Assembly: GCA_002329325.1 (NCBI GenBank)
Contig: DCTX01000039.1
Location: 1 to 16,225, forward strand
DNA: 16,225 bases
Origin: Anaerolineales bacterium UBA1429
GTDB lineage: Bacteria; Chloroflexota; Anaerolineae; UBA1429
Direction of reading: 5' to 3'
Below the pieces are notes generated by a model that saw only the letters and a program-made list of their open reading frames with translations, searched no databases and was not told the DNA's origin. Each line of letters begins with the position of its first letter. The stretch's first letter is position 1. A program made the translations under genes and the position numbers. Positions 1 through 7,672 of this stretch are shown piece by piece.

Positions 1-1
1 G

Positions 2-475
2 CGCGGGGGCGCCTACCACATTGATATGCTGCCCACCACCTGCCACATCTACTTTGGGTCGGTAATGGGGGCCTCAGCCGATGGGCGCCTGGCGGGCAGG
101 CCGCTGTCAGAGGGCATCTCGCCGGTGCAGGGCGCCGACCGCCGTGGCCCGACCGCGGTGGTGCGTTCGGCCGCCAAGATGGATCACGCGCGCACCGGCG
201 GCACCCTGCTCAACCAAAAGTTCCAGCCCGGCGTGCTGGCGAGCGACGAGGGTATCGCCGGCCTGGCCGCGTTGATCCGCACCTATTTCAAGCTGGGCGG
301 GCACCACATTCAGTTCAACGTGGTGGATGCCGAAACCTTGCGCGCCGCTCAGGCGCATCCCGATGAGCACCGCGGGCTGCTGGTGCGTGTTGCCGGCTAT
401 AGCGATTACTTTTGCGATCTCAGTCGCGAGTTGCAAGAAGAGATCATTGCGCGCACGGCCCAGGAAGCGTTCTGA
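2..475 (+). CDS. Glycyl-radical enzyme (PFL-like dehydratase/lyase), C-terminal fragment
   Basis: This is the 3' end of a gene whose start lies before the window; the frame is open from base 2. The translation carries the glycyl-radical domain. The radical-bearing glycine sits in the motif RVAGYSDYF (Gly codon 395-397). It is preceded by the family blocks SEGISPVQGADR, TGGTLLNQKF and GGHHIQFNVV. These enzymes store a radical on that Gly, installed by a radical-SAM activase, and use it through an active-site Cys in the missing upstream part. The EGISPVQG and GGTLLNQKF blocks resemble the glycerol/hydroxyproline dehydratase and choline-lyase side of the family more than classical pyruvate formate-lyase, but the substrate pocket is outside the window, so no substrate is assigned. 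No activase gene follows; the next gene is unrelated. The family is oxygen-sensitive, suggesting an anaerobic or facultative host. Confidence 0.9.
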   Translation, partial: RGGAYHIDMLPTTCHIYFGSVMGASADGRLAGRPLSEGISPVQGADRRGPTAVVRSAAKMDHARTGGTLLNQKFQPGVLASDEGIAGLAALIRTYFKLGGHHIQFNVVDAETLRAAQAHPDEHRGLLVRVAGYSDYFCDLSRELQEEIIARTAQEAF

Positions 476-547
476 GCAGAGGCGCTGCCTTGGCCGGGGT
501 GCAATGTTGTCGAGGCCGGTTGATGTAGCGGACCAAAAGGAGAACCG

Positions 548-1669
548 ATGGAGATTCGCCCCGTCCAGACGCGCGCCGACCTGCGTTGTTTCGTCGAGCT
601 GCCCTACCGCCTCTATCGGGATGATCCCGTCTGGGTGCCGCCGCTGCGCAGCGAACAGTGGGCGCAGTTCGATCCCCAGCGCAACCCGATGCTCGATCAT
701 TGCGAATACGCCCTTTACCTGCTGTGGGATGGCGACCGCGTGATGGGGCGCATCGCCGCCTTTATAGATCGGCTGGCCGTGGATTATTGGCAGGAGCCGA
801 TCGGGCTGTTTGGCTCTTTTGAGTGTGCGGCGGGCGAGCAAGGAGCGAGCCTCTTGTTGGCGGCCGCCAGTGACTGGGTGGCGGCGCGGGGCATGGCGCG
901 GCTGCGCGGGCCGTGGAGTTTTGCCTCGCAAGAGTGGGGGCTGGTGGTCGAGGGGTTTACCCCGGCGCCGACCTTGATGGCGCCATACAACCCCCCGACC
1001 TATAACGGCTACCTCACCGGCTTTGGCCTGGACAAGGCTCGCGATCTGCTGGTCTATGATATCAACGTGCCCGCGGGCTATGTCTTTCCCGGCCGCTATC
1101 TCACCCTGACCGACCGCGTGCAACAGCGGTTGGGCGTCACGGTGCGCTCGGTGAATCCCAAGAACCTGGCAGCCGACGTCAGCACGCTCATGGAACTGGC
1201 CAATCGCTCCATCGCCGATAATTGGGGCTATTATCCCGTCACCGCCGCCGAAAGCGCGGCGTTGGCCCGCGATCTGCGGCAGATCGTCAGCCCCAAGGCC
1301 ATGTTGATCGCCGAAGATGCCCAGGGGCAGCCCATCGGCTTTGCCCTCGCCCTGCCCGATATCAACGTGCTGCTCAAGGGGCTGCGTGGCCGCCTGTTGC
1401 CGCTGGGCTGGCTCAAGCTCTTGTGGGGCGTGCCCCGCCTGAAGCAATATCGCATGTGGGCCCTGGGCGTGGTGCCCGCCTATCAGGGCAAGGCGGTGGA
1501 TACGCTGCTGTACCGTCGCCTGTATGAAGGGCTGTTCCACGATGAGCTGCGGATGGAAGTCAATTATGTGCTGGAAGACAACATCCGCATGAACAACGCG
1601 CTGGGGCGGCTGGGGGCGGTGCCGTTGCGGCGCTACCGGGTGTATGAAATGGCGCTTGCAACGATGTAA
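548..1669 (+). CDS. YghO-like protein with C-terminal GNAT acetyltransferase fold
   Basis: The product has 373 residues. The start is an ATG with a good Shine-Dalgarno (AAGGAG at 537-542, 5-base spacing). The N-terminal part resembles the YghO family: a DDPVWVPPLR block (residues 25-34), a VMGRIAAFID stretch (65-74), and RGPWSFASQEWGLVVEGF (120-137) followed by an APYNPPTYNGYL block (145-156). The C-terminal part looks like a GNAT acyl-CoA-binding half: ALGVVPAYQGKAVDTLLYRR (305-324) resembles the pyrophosphate-binding V-x-P-x-x-Q-G-K loop, and VLEDNIRMNNALGRLG (341-356) is the usual final helix. GNAT proteins transfer acyl groups from acyl-CoA to amines, but no substrate is known to me for this family. 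It follows the glycyl-radical gene by 72 bases and is closed by a terminator-like hairpin. I infer a cytoplasmic acyltransferase and assign no pathway. Confidence 0.75.
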   Translation: MEIRPVQTRADLRCFVELPYRLYRDDPVWVPPLRSEQWAQFDPQRNPMLDHCEYALYLLWDGDRVMGRIAAFIDRLAVDYWQEPIGLFGSFECAAGEQGASLLLAAASDWVAARGMARLRGPWSFASQEWGLVVEGFTPAPTLMAPYNPPTYNGYLTGFGLDKARDLLVYDINVPAGYVFPGRYLTLTDRVQQRLGVTVRSVNPKNLAADVSTLMELANRSIADNWGYYPVTAAESAALARDLRQIVSPKAMLIAEDAQGQPIGFALALPDINVLLKGLRGRLLPLGWLKLLWGVPRLKQYRMWALGVVPAYQGKAVDTLLYRRLYEGLFHDELRMEVNYVLEDNIRMNNALGRLGAVPLRRYRVYEMALATM

Positions 1670-1671
1670 CC

Positions 1672-1702
1672 CCCGGCACGCCGCCGGGCGCCCGGTCTTT
1701 TC
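1672..1702 (+). terminator. Probable intrinsic terminator after the YghO-like gene
   Basis: Three bases after the stop codon an inverted repeat CCCGGC (1672-1677) / GCCGGG (1683-1688) with a 5-base loop is followed by an overlapping palindrome CCGGGCGCCCGG (1684-1695) and then TCTTTTCT. A GC stem followed by a short T-rich run is the layout of a rho-independent terminator. The T run is short and the two hairpins compete, so strength is uncertain. Confidence 0.55.
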
Positions 1703-1759
1703 TGCGGACTTGGCACAAGCCCCACACAAGCTGCAACCGCGCCGTTACACGATACCGAA

Positions 1760-1788
1760 TTAGTGCTGACGCCTGCCGGCGGTATAAT
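1760..1788 (+). promoter_or_regulatory. Probable sigma70-type promoter for uvrC
   Basis: A consensus -10 box TATAAT lies at 1783-1788. At 17-bp spacing the -35 position (1760-1765) reads TTAGTG, a poor match to TTGACA. The site is about 45 bases before the uvrC start codon and after the upstream terminator-like hairpin, which fits an independent uvrC transcript. Confidence 0.5.
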
Positions 1789-1831
1789 CATCAACCGATA
1801 TAGTGCATGACAGGTTGAGCGTCCTAGAGTA

Positions 1832-3679
1832 ATGGCTATCGAAGAACATCTGCGCGCCAAACTGGCCGGCCTGCCAGACAAGCCGGGCGTTTATCTCATG
1901 CATGACGCCAATGGCAAGGTCATCTATGTGGGCAAGGCTGTGGTGCTGCGCAACCGGGTGCGCTCCTACTTCCACGCCTCGGCGGGGCACACCGCCAAGA
2001 CCGAGCGCCTGGTGGCCGAGATCGCCGATATCGAGTGGATCGTCACCGAATCGGAGCTGGAGGCGCTGATCCTGGAGGCGGAGCTGATCAAGCGGCACCG
2101 CCCGCGCTACAACGTACGCCTCAAAGACGACAAGCGCTATCCCTACATACGGGTCAGCCTGCAGGAGCCCTACCCACGCATCCAGATTGTGCGCCAGTCG
2201 CAGCGGGATGGCGCACGCCACTTTGGCCCCTTTACCTCGTCTCAGGCGGTCTACCAGACGCTGGAGGTGTTGCGCCGCCTGTTCCCCTATCGCACCTGCA
2301 ACCGCGAGATCACCGGCCAAGACGCGCGGCCCTGCCTCTATTATCACATCAAGCGCTGCCTGGGCCCCTGCATCGGCGCCGTCGACCAGGCCGGCTATCG
2401 AGAGATGATCCTTCAGGCCTGTCTCTTTCTGGAGGGGCGCTCGGAGCAGGTGGTGGAGCTGTTGGGCCGCCAGATGGTCCAGGCCGCCGAGGCCCTCGAC
2501 TTTGAGCGCGCCGCCACCCTGCGCGATCAGGTGAGCGCCATCAATCAGGTCATCGAGCGCCAGCGCATCGTCTCCGATCACCTGCACGACCATGATATCA
2601 TCGCGTTGGCCCGCGACGACGGCCAGGCCTGCGTCCAGGTCTTTTTCATCCGCGATGGCAGGCTGATCGGGCGCGAGTACTTTGTCCTCACCGGCGCGCA
2701 GGAAGAGGACGACGCCGAGGTGATGGGGTCCTTCATCAAGCAGTTCTACAGCGAGACCAGCCAGATCCCGCCCGAGATCCTCTTGCAGCACGATCTCGAC
2801 GAATTCGCCGTCATCGCCTCCTGGCTGCGCTCGCGGCGCGGCAGTAAAGTGACCATCAAGGTCCCCAAGCGGGGCGACAAGCGCGCCGTGGTCAGGATGG
2901 CCCACGAGAATGCCATCGAGACCCTGGAGCGGCTGCGCATGGAGTGGGAGGTGGATACCCACCGCCAGACCCAGGCGCTGACAGAGCTGCAGGAGGCGCT
3001 GGGGCTGCCGCAGCCGCCTGTGCGCATGGAGTGCTATGACATCTCGACCATCCAGGGCAGCCACACCACGGGGAGCATGGTGGTCTTTGAGCGGGGGACG
3101 CCCAACAAGCAGGACTATCGCCGCTTCCGCATCCGCACGGTGGAGGGTACCGACGACTATGCCTCCATGCGCGAGATGCTCACGCGGCGCTTTCAGCGCG
3201 CCCGCGACGCCCAGGAGAGGCGGGCCGTAGACGGCAAGAACGAACGCTGGGCGATCCTGCCCGATCTGGTGATCCTGGATGGGGGCAAGGGCCAGCTCGG
3301 CGTAGCCCGCGAGGTGATGGAGGCGCTGGGCGTCGGCCAGATCGCCACTGTGGCTCTGGCCAAGCAGGAGGAGGAGATCTTTGTCCCGGGGCGAGCCACG
3401 TCCATCCGGCTGCCGCGAGGCTCTCAGGCCCTGTACCTGATGCAGCGCATCCGCGATGAGGCCCACCGCTTTGCCGTGAGCTATCACCGCAAGCTGCGCG
3501 AGCAGGAGGGCACCCGTTCGCTGCTGGACGAGGTCCCCGGCATCGGCCCCAAGCGCCGCCAGGCGCTGCTCAAGCGGTTCGGCTCGCTGGAGGCGATCCG
3601 CCAGGCCAGCATCGAGGAGCTGGCTGCCGTGCCCAGCATGAACCGGGCCATGGCGGAGCAGTTGGCGGCGTACTTGTAA
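1832..3679 (+). CDS. uvrC: Excinuclease ABC subunit C (UvrC)
   Basis: At 615 residues the length is normal for UvrC, the nuclease that cuts both sides of a lesion in nucleotide excision repair after UvrA/UvrB loading. An N-terminal GIY-YIG domain shows GVY (19-21) and IYVGKA (31-36), with the ESELEALILE block near 73-82; it makes the 3' incision. Four cysteines (156, 168, 176, 180) match the spacing of the Fe-S-cluster cysteines of E. coli UvrC. A UVR motif for UvrB contact lies at about 203-240 (ALDFERAATLRDQV). The C-terminal RNase H-like domain, for the 5' cut, keeps ECYDIS (Asp403), ILDGGKGQ (Asp483) and DEAHRFA (His545). A helix-hairpin-helix pair ends the protein (565-615, VPGIGPKRRQALL). 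All catalytic parts look intact. The ATG start lacks a clear Shine-Dalgarno but agrees with the family N-terminus. It converges with mutS2. Confidence 0.97.
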   Translation: MAIEEHLRAKLAGLPDKPGVYLMHDANGKVIYVGKAVVLRNRVRSYFHASAGHTAKTERLVAEIADIEWIVTESELEALILEAELIKRHRPRYNVRLKDDKRYPYIRVSLQEPYPRIQIVRQSQRDGARHFGPFTSSQAVYQTLEVLRRLFPYRTCNREITGQDARPCLYYHIKRCLGPCIGAVDQAGYREMILQACLFLEGRSEQVVELLGRQMVQAAEALDFERAATLRDQVSAINQVIERQRIVSDHLHDHDIIALARDDGQACVQVFFIRDGRLIGREYFVLTGAQEEDDAEVMGSFIKQFYSETSQIPPEILLQHDLDEFAVIASWLRSRRGSKVTIKVPKRGDKRAVVRMAHENAIETLERLRMEWEVDTHRQTQALTELQEALGLPQPPVRMECYDISTIQGSHTTGSMVVFERGTPNKQDYRRFRIRTVEGTDDYASMREMLTRRFQRARDAQERRAVDGKNERWAILPDLVILDGGKGQLGVAREVMEALGVGQIATVALAKQEEEIFVPGRATSIRLPRGSQALYLMQRIRDEAHRFAVSYHRKLREQEGTRSLLDEVPGIGPKRRQALLKRFGSLEAIRQASIEELAAVPSMNRAMAEQLAAYL

Positions 3680-3692
3680 CGGAGCCGGGCGG

Positions 3693-3726
3693 GCAGGCTT
3701 GCCTGCGGGCGGCGCCCACGCCCGCG
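3693..3726. terminator. Inverted repeats between convergent uvrC and mutS2
   Basis: The 72-bp gap holds two adjacent GC-rich inverted repeats: GCAGG-CTTG-CCTGC (3693-3706), and GCGGGCG (3705-3711) / CGCCCGC (3719-3725) with a 7-base loop. They lie between two stop codons facing each other, so a bidirectional terminator is plausible. No T run follows on either strand, so a classical intrinsic terminator is not proven. Confidence 0.4.
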
Positions 3727-3751
3727 GGACGCCGGGCCGCTCCCTCGTCGC

Positions 3752-6133
3752 TTACTCGGCGCTCTCCAGCTGCACGACGGTGATGCCGTCGCCGCCTTCC
3801 GAGAGCTCGCCGGGGCGGAAGGAGCGTACCAAGGGGTGGCCCCGCAACTGATCGCGTACCACCTGCTTGAGCACGCCCATTCCCTTGCCGTGGATGATGT
3901 GCACCCAGGGCAGGGCAGCCAGGTAGGCGTCCTCGAGGTACTTGGCCACCACGGGCGCGGCCTCCTCCACGCGGAGGCCGCGCAGGTCCAGCTCAATGCC
4001 GGGTGAGGCGCCGACGGGGCGTCGCACCGACGTCTCGGCCTGGGCGGGGGCCGGGCGGTGCTCGCGCCCGCGGAACTCGATCCGGTCCAGCTCTGTGCGC
4101 ACGCGAAAGCCGCCGATGCTCACCTGGCCCGCGTCGCCGTCGATCTCCTGTAGCTGGCCCTCCTGGCCCAGCGAGGGCAGGTAGACCCGGTCGCCCACCT
4201 GTAGCTCGGCCTCGGTGGCGACGGGCGGCTCGCCCACCGGCTGCACGGGCTGCACGCGCTCCTCCAGCCGGTCCACGGCGCGCAGCATCTCTTTCACCGT
4301 TTCCGTGGATCCTTGGGCGGCGGCCTTTTGCCGCCAGCGGCGCAACTCGTCGCGCAGCTGCTCCAGCTCCTCGCGAGCCTGCTGGCGCGCCTCCTCGATC
4401 ACCTGTCGCCGCGCCTCCTCGATCTGGCCAAGCTTGAAGCGCAACTCGCGCTCCAGGGCCTGGGCGCGGTCGCGGGCGGCCTCGGCCTCGCGCCGGGCCA
4501 CATCGGCCGCCTCGCTGGCGTTGCGAACGTTCTCCAGCAGGATATCGGCGCCGGCCGCCTCGGGCGAGACCAGATGGCGCGCCTGGGCCAGGATCCCCTC
4601 CGGCAGGCCCAACCGCTCGGCGATGGCCAGGGCGTTGCTGCGCCCCGGCAGCCCGATGCTCAGACGAAACGTGGGCGAGAGGGTCTTGACATCGAACTCG
4701 ACGCTGGCGTTCTGCACGCCGGGCGTGCCAAACGCGTACACCTTGAGCTCGGCATAGTGAGACGAGCACAGGGTCAAGCAACGGCGCGCCAGGAACTCGC
4801 CGATCAGGGCCTGGGCCAGGGCCGCGCCCTCCACGGGATCGGTGCCGGCGCCGATCTCGTCCAGGAGCACCAGGGAGCGGGCGTCGGCCTGCTCCAGGAT
4901 GGCGACAATATGGGTCAGGTGCGACGAGAAGGTCGAGAGGCTTTGCTCGATGCTCTGCTCATCGCCGATATCGGCATAGATGCCTGAGAACACCGGCAGG
5001 CGGGAGCCTTCGCGGGCCGGGATATGCAGCCCGGCCTGGTGCATGGCCGCCAGCAGCCCCACCGTCTTGAGCGAGACGGTCTTGCCGCCCGTGTTGGGCC
5101 CGGTGATGACCACCACGGTGTCGTTGCCGCCCAAAAAGACGTCGATGGGCACCACGGTGGCGGGATCCAGCAGGGGATGGCGCGCCCTGAGCAGGTATGC
5201 CGGCTGCCGGTGGGGCGGCACAGGCTCCTCGGAGAGGGGCCAGGTCGCCTGGGTGAGCTCGGGCGAGATGCCGTTGAGACCGTAGCTGTAGTGGGCCTTG
5301 GCCAGGGCCAGATCGATCTGGGCCAGCAGCCGCACGTTGTTGACAATGTTCTCAGCCTCTTCGCCCACCAGGGCGCTGAGGGCGCGCAGGATGCGGGCCA
5401 CCTCGTGGCGCTCGGCGATCTGCAGCTCGTGCCAGTGGTTGTTCAGTTCCACGGTGGCCAGCGGCTCGATGAACAGGGTCGCCCCGCTGGAGGATTGATC
5501 CTGCACGATGCCGGGGATGCGCCCGCGGAACTCGACCTTCAGGGGAATGACATAACGCCCGTTGCGCTCGGTGACGATGGGCTCCTGCAGGTAGCGCGCT
5601 GTCTCGGAGCTGCTCACCAGGCGGCGCAGACGCTCCAGCAAGCGCTCCTTGGCGACAAAGCTCTCGCGACGGATGCGGGCCAGCTCTGGGCTGGCCGAGT
5701 CCAGCACTTCACCGTCATAGTCCAGGCAGCGCTCGATCTCCTCGATCACATGGTGCAGGGGGCGGATCTGGCTCGCCATGTCGGAGAGGAGGGGCGCCTC
5801 GGCGTGTAGTGGCGAGAGTTTCTGGTACAGATCGCGGCAGCTGCGCAACGTGTTGTGGACCGCCAGCAGCTCGTCGGCGGGCAGCATGGCCTCCAGTTGG
5901 GCGCGCCTGGCCTGGGGGCGCACATCGCGGGCGCCGCCCACGCTCAGCTCGACGCGGGTGGCCAGGAGCGCCTTGGCCTCGCTGGTCTCCTGCTGGCGGC
6001 GGCGCACCTCGCCCTCATCGGCCACGGGGCGCAGGGCCAGCGCCAACGCGCGGCTGGCCGAAAAGGCCGTATGCTCGGCGAGTTGCTGCAGGATCTTGTC
6101 GAATTCCAGGGTCTCGAGCTGGTGCTCTTGCAT
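3752..6133 (-). CDS. mutS2: MutS2 family ATPase/endonuclease with Smr domain
   Basis: The 793-residue product has the full MutS2 layout: an N-terminal MutS core (about 1-330), an ATPase with Walker A GPNTGGKT (345-352) and Walker B LVLLDE (421-426) followed by the family block IGAGTDPVEGAAL, a charged coiled coil (about 535-605), a KOW-like segment (about 640-690), and a C-terminal Smr nuclease domain with LDLRG (715-719) and HGKG (748-751). The mismatch-recognition domain of MutS is absent, as expected. Members have been linked to suppressing recombination and, in Bacillus, to splitting collided ribosomes; which role applies here cannot be read from sequence. An in-frame TTG at 6166 would add 11 residues. 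I prefer the ATG at 6133 because the family N-terminus begins there and the promoter at 6183-6211 would leave only about ten leader bases before the TTG. No clear Shine-Dalgarno supports either start. Confidence 0.95.
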   Translation of the reverse strand: MQEHQLETLEFDKILQQLAEHTAFSASRALALALRPVADEGEVRRRQQETSEAKALLATRVELSVGGARDVRPQARRAQLEAMLPADELLAVHNTLRSCRDLYQKLSPLHAEAPLLSDMASQIRPLHHVIEEIERCLDYDGEVLDSASPELARIRRESFVAKERLLERLRRLVSSSETARYLQEPIVTERNGRYVIPLKVEFRGRIPGIVQDQSSSGATLFIEPLATVELNNHWHELQIAERHEVARILRALSALVGEEAENIVNNVRLLAQIDLALAKAHYSYGLNGISPELTQATWPLSEEPVPPHRQPAYLLRARHPLLDPATVVPIDVFLGGNDTVVVITGPNTGGKTVSLKTVGLLAAMHQAGLHIPAREGSRLPVFSGIYADIGDEQSIEQSLSTFSSHLTHIVAILEQADARSLVLLDEIGAGTDPVEGAALAQALIGEFLARRCLTLCSSHYAELKVYAFGTPGVQNASVEFDVKTLSPTFRLSIGLPGRSNALAIAERLGLPEGILAQARHLVSPEAAGADILLENVRNASEAADVARREAEAARDRAQALERELRFKLGQIEEARRQVIEEARQQAREELEQLRDELRRWRQKAAAQGSTETVKEMLRAVDRLEERVQPVQPVGEPPVATEAELQVGDRVYLPSLGQEGQLQEIDGDAGQVSIGGFRVRTELDRIEFRGREHRPAPAQAETSVRRPVGASPGIELDLRGLRVEEAAPVVAKYLEDAYLAALPWVHIIHGKGMGVLKQVVRDQLRGHPLVRSFRPGELSEGGDGITVVQLESAE

Positions 6134-6182
6134 ATGGGTGCCCGTCGTTTCGTCGCGCTGTGGCAAAGGGATTCAAAAAACG

Positions 6183-6211
6183 AGTATAGACTCAAGAGAC
6201 GCGACTGTCAA
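6183..6211 (-). promoter_or_regulatory. Strong sigma70-type promoter for mutS2
   Basis: Read on the minus strand, a perfect -35 TTGACA (6206-6211) is separated by exactly 17 bp from a -10 TATACT (6183-6188, five of six consensus). Transcription would begin near 6176, giving a leader of about 43 bases to the ATG at 6133. Confidence 0.8.
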
Positions 6212-6276
6212 AACGCCGGGCGGGGCCCCCCTTCCGTGGGGCTGAACCCGAAATGGCCCGCCCGCGCTGCCCGGTG

Positions 6277-6301
6277 TACAATGCAGCGGCTGAAAAGGAG
6301 G
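6277..6301 (+). promoter_or_regulatory. Possible -10 box and strong ribosome binding site for the DUF89 gene
   Basis: AAGGAGG at 6295-6301, seven bases before the ATG at 6309, is a near-perfect Shine-Dalgarno and fixes that start. A TACAAT at 6277-6282 could be a -10 box, but no recognisable -35 lies 16-18 bp upstream, so the promoter part is weak. The ribosome binding site is well supported. Confidence 0.45.
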
Positions 6302-6308
6302 GAACGCC

Positions 6309-7499
6309 ATGCTGCCACCGTTCTTGATGGCCTCAGACCCGGGGTCCTTTGCCCGACACACGATCCAGCGCCGCAAGCCGGGCGTCATCGCCCAGGTGAT
6401 CGCCACACAACGATATCCCGCCGAGATCGTCGCTGCCCTGGAGGGTCTCGCCGCCGAGCTGCAGGCGGGCCCGGTGGGGCTCCTGCCCGAGGGCGCCCAC
6501 GACGCCCAGGAGTGGCGCCAGGCCCTGCATCCCTGGCAGGGCGCGGCCTGGCTCGATCTGCCCTGGTTCCTGGCCGAGACCTACTTTTACCGGCGCATCC
6601 TGGCGGCTGTGCGCTTCTTTGAGCCGGGCCCGCTCTTTCTGCTGGATCCCTACGAGCCGCAGAAGCGCGAGGCCCTGGGCGAGGGGCTGGCCGCTACCCA
6701 GCGCCACTACGGCGCGGTGAGCGGCCTCGATCTGGAGACCAGGGTCCAGATCGGTCTGGCGCGCTGCCTCTGGGGCAACCGGGCCGACCTGAGCAACATC
6801 GCCGTGGCGGCCAGCAGCGAGGCCGACGGCGAGGAGAGCCACCGCATCCTGGTCGATCATCGCCGCGTTGTGTGGGAGTTGCTGGCTTCGGGCCGGGTGC
6901 ACCGGCTGGACTGGGTGGCGGACAACAGCGGCCCCGAGATCCTGGCGGATATGGGCCTGATCGGTCTGCTGCTGGAGCACGATCTGGTGGGGCAGGTGCG
7001 CCTGCACCTCAAGGCGCAACCTTTCTACGTCTCCGACACCATGCCCAAGGACTATGCCCTGGCGCGTCAGGCGCTGGAGGCCATGTCCGACCCGGCCTGT
7101 CGCCGGCTCGGGGCGACGCTGCGCCGCGCCGAGGAGGATGGGCGCATCCAGATCGAGAGCCATTGGTTCTGGACGACGAGCCGCCATTTTACGGCGTTGC
7201 CGCCGGATCTGGCGGAACACCTGGCGGGAGCCGATCTGGTCCTGCTCAAGGGCGATGTGAACTATCGCCGTCTGCTGGAGGATCGCCATTGGCCCCACAC
7301 CACCGACCTGGCGGAGGTGACCCGGTACATGCCCGCCCCCTATGTGACGCTGCGCACCCTCAAGGCCGAGCTGATGGTGGGGCTGGCGCCGGGCGTCGCC
7401 GAGGCCATCGCTGAGCAAGATGCCGATTGGCTGGTGAACGGTGAGCGCGGCCTGATCCACTATGTGGATGCCATGCGCACCGCGCAAGCGGAGGGATAG
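6309..7499 (+). CDS. DUF89 / ARMT1-like damage-control phosphatase
   Basis: The 396-residue product matches the DUF89 metal-dependent phosphatase fold, nearest to the subfamily typified by eukaryotic ARMT1. Visible blocks are LDLPWFLAETYFYRRIL (82-98), LWGNRADLS (154-162), VADNSGPE (203-210), FYVSDTMPKD (239-248), LLKGDVNYR (312-320) and a VTLRTLKAE segment near the C-terminus. By comparison with human ARMT1, the metal would be held by Asp205, Asn206 and Asp243, and Lys314 with Asp316 lies in the phosphate-side loop; all are present, so it should be active. Members remove phosphate from damaged or excess sugar phosphates such as fructose-1-phosphate; the substrate here is not known. A strong Shine-Dalgarno fixes the start. 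The gene stands alone, divergent from mutS2 and convergent with a sugar-metabolism operon, whose phosphorylated by-products it might clean up (inference from position only). Confidence 0.8.
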   Translation: MLPPFLMASDPGSFARHTIQRRKPGVIAQVIATQRYPAEIVAALEGLAAELQAGPVGLLPEGAHDAQEWRQALHPWQGAAWLDLPWFLAETYFYRRILAAVRFFEPGPLFLLDPYEPQKREALGEGLAATQRHYGAVSGLDLETRVQIGLARCLWGNRADLSNIAVAASSEADGEESHRILVDHRRVVWELLASGRVHRLDWVADNSGPEILADMGLIGLLLEHDLVGQVRLHLKAQPFYVSDTMPKDYALARQALEAMSDPACRRLGATLRRAEEDGRIQIESHWFWTTSRHFTALPPDLAEHLAGADLVLLKGDVNYRRLLEDRHWPHTTDLAEVTRYMPAPYVTLRTLKAELMVGLAPGVAEAIAEQDADWLVNGERGLIHYVDAMRTAQAEG

Positions 7500-7500
7500 A

Positions 7501-7556
7501 TCTCGCGCAGAGAGCGCCAGGACGTGAAGGTTACTCTGCGGCCTGGCGTCTTGGCG
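7501..7556. repeat. Intergenic repeat, copy 1 (56 bp)
   Basis: This copy begins two bases after the stop of the DUF89 gene. It contains internal inverted repeats CGCAGAG (7506-7512) / CTCTGCG (7534-7540) and CGCCAGG (7515-7521) / CCTGGCG (7542-7548), which interleave and so cannot both form. It aligns over its full length with copy 2, with 8 mismatches counted by eye. No ORF in it is convincing. Confidence 0.8.
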
Positions 7557-7589
7557 TGGGGATCATCCGGGTTACGTGCGGCAGGAGGG

Positions 7590-7654
7590 TCTCGCGCAGA
7601 GGGCGCAGAGAGCGTCAAGATGTGAAGGTCTCCCTGCGGCCTGCCGTCCTGGCG
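7590..7654. repeat. Intergenic repeat, copy 2 (65 bp, with 9-bp internal duplication)
   Basis: This is a direct repeat of copy 1 after a 33-bp spacer. It matches 48 of 56 positions by hand count, plus one 9-bp insertion GGCGCAGAG (7602-7610) that duplicates the adjacent GCGCAGAG. The CGCAGAG/CTGCG theme resembles palindromic intergenic repeats I associate with Chloroflexota-like genomes; this is an impression, not a search result. Confidence 0.8.
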
Positions 7655-7672
7655 GGAGGATTGGCCCACAGA

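Noticed and set aside
107..1729. 540-codon open frame on the minus strand over the glycyl-radical and YghO-like genes
   Set aside because: It spans two recognisable plus-strand genes and their gap, and its translation is low-complexity His/Gln/Arg/Ala-rich without motifs.
1760..3487. 575-codon open frame antisense to uvrC
   Set aside because: The plus-strand frame is an unmistakable full-length UvrC. Long antisense frames are common in such GC-rich DNA, and the translation shows no recognisable domain.
6221..6242. Weak inverted repeat GCCCCC / GGGGC between mutS2 and the DUF89 gene
   Set aside because: Only five pairs in a G/C-rich run, located just upstream of the mutS2 promoter; no clear function.
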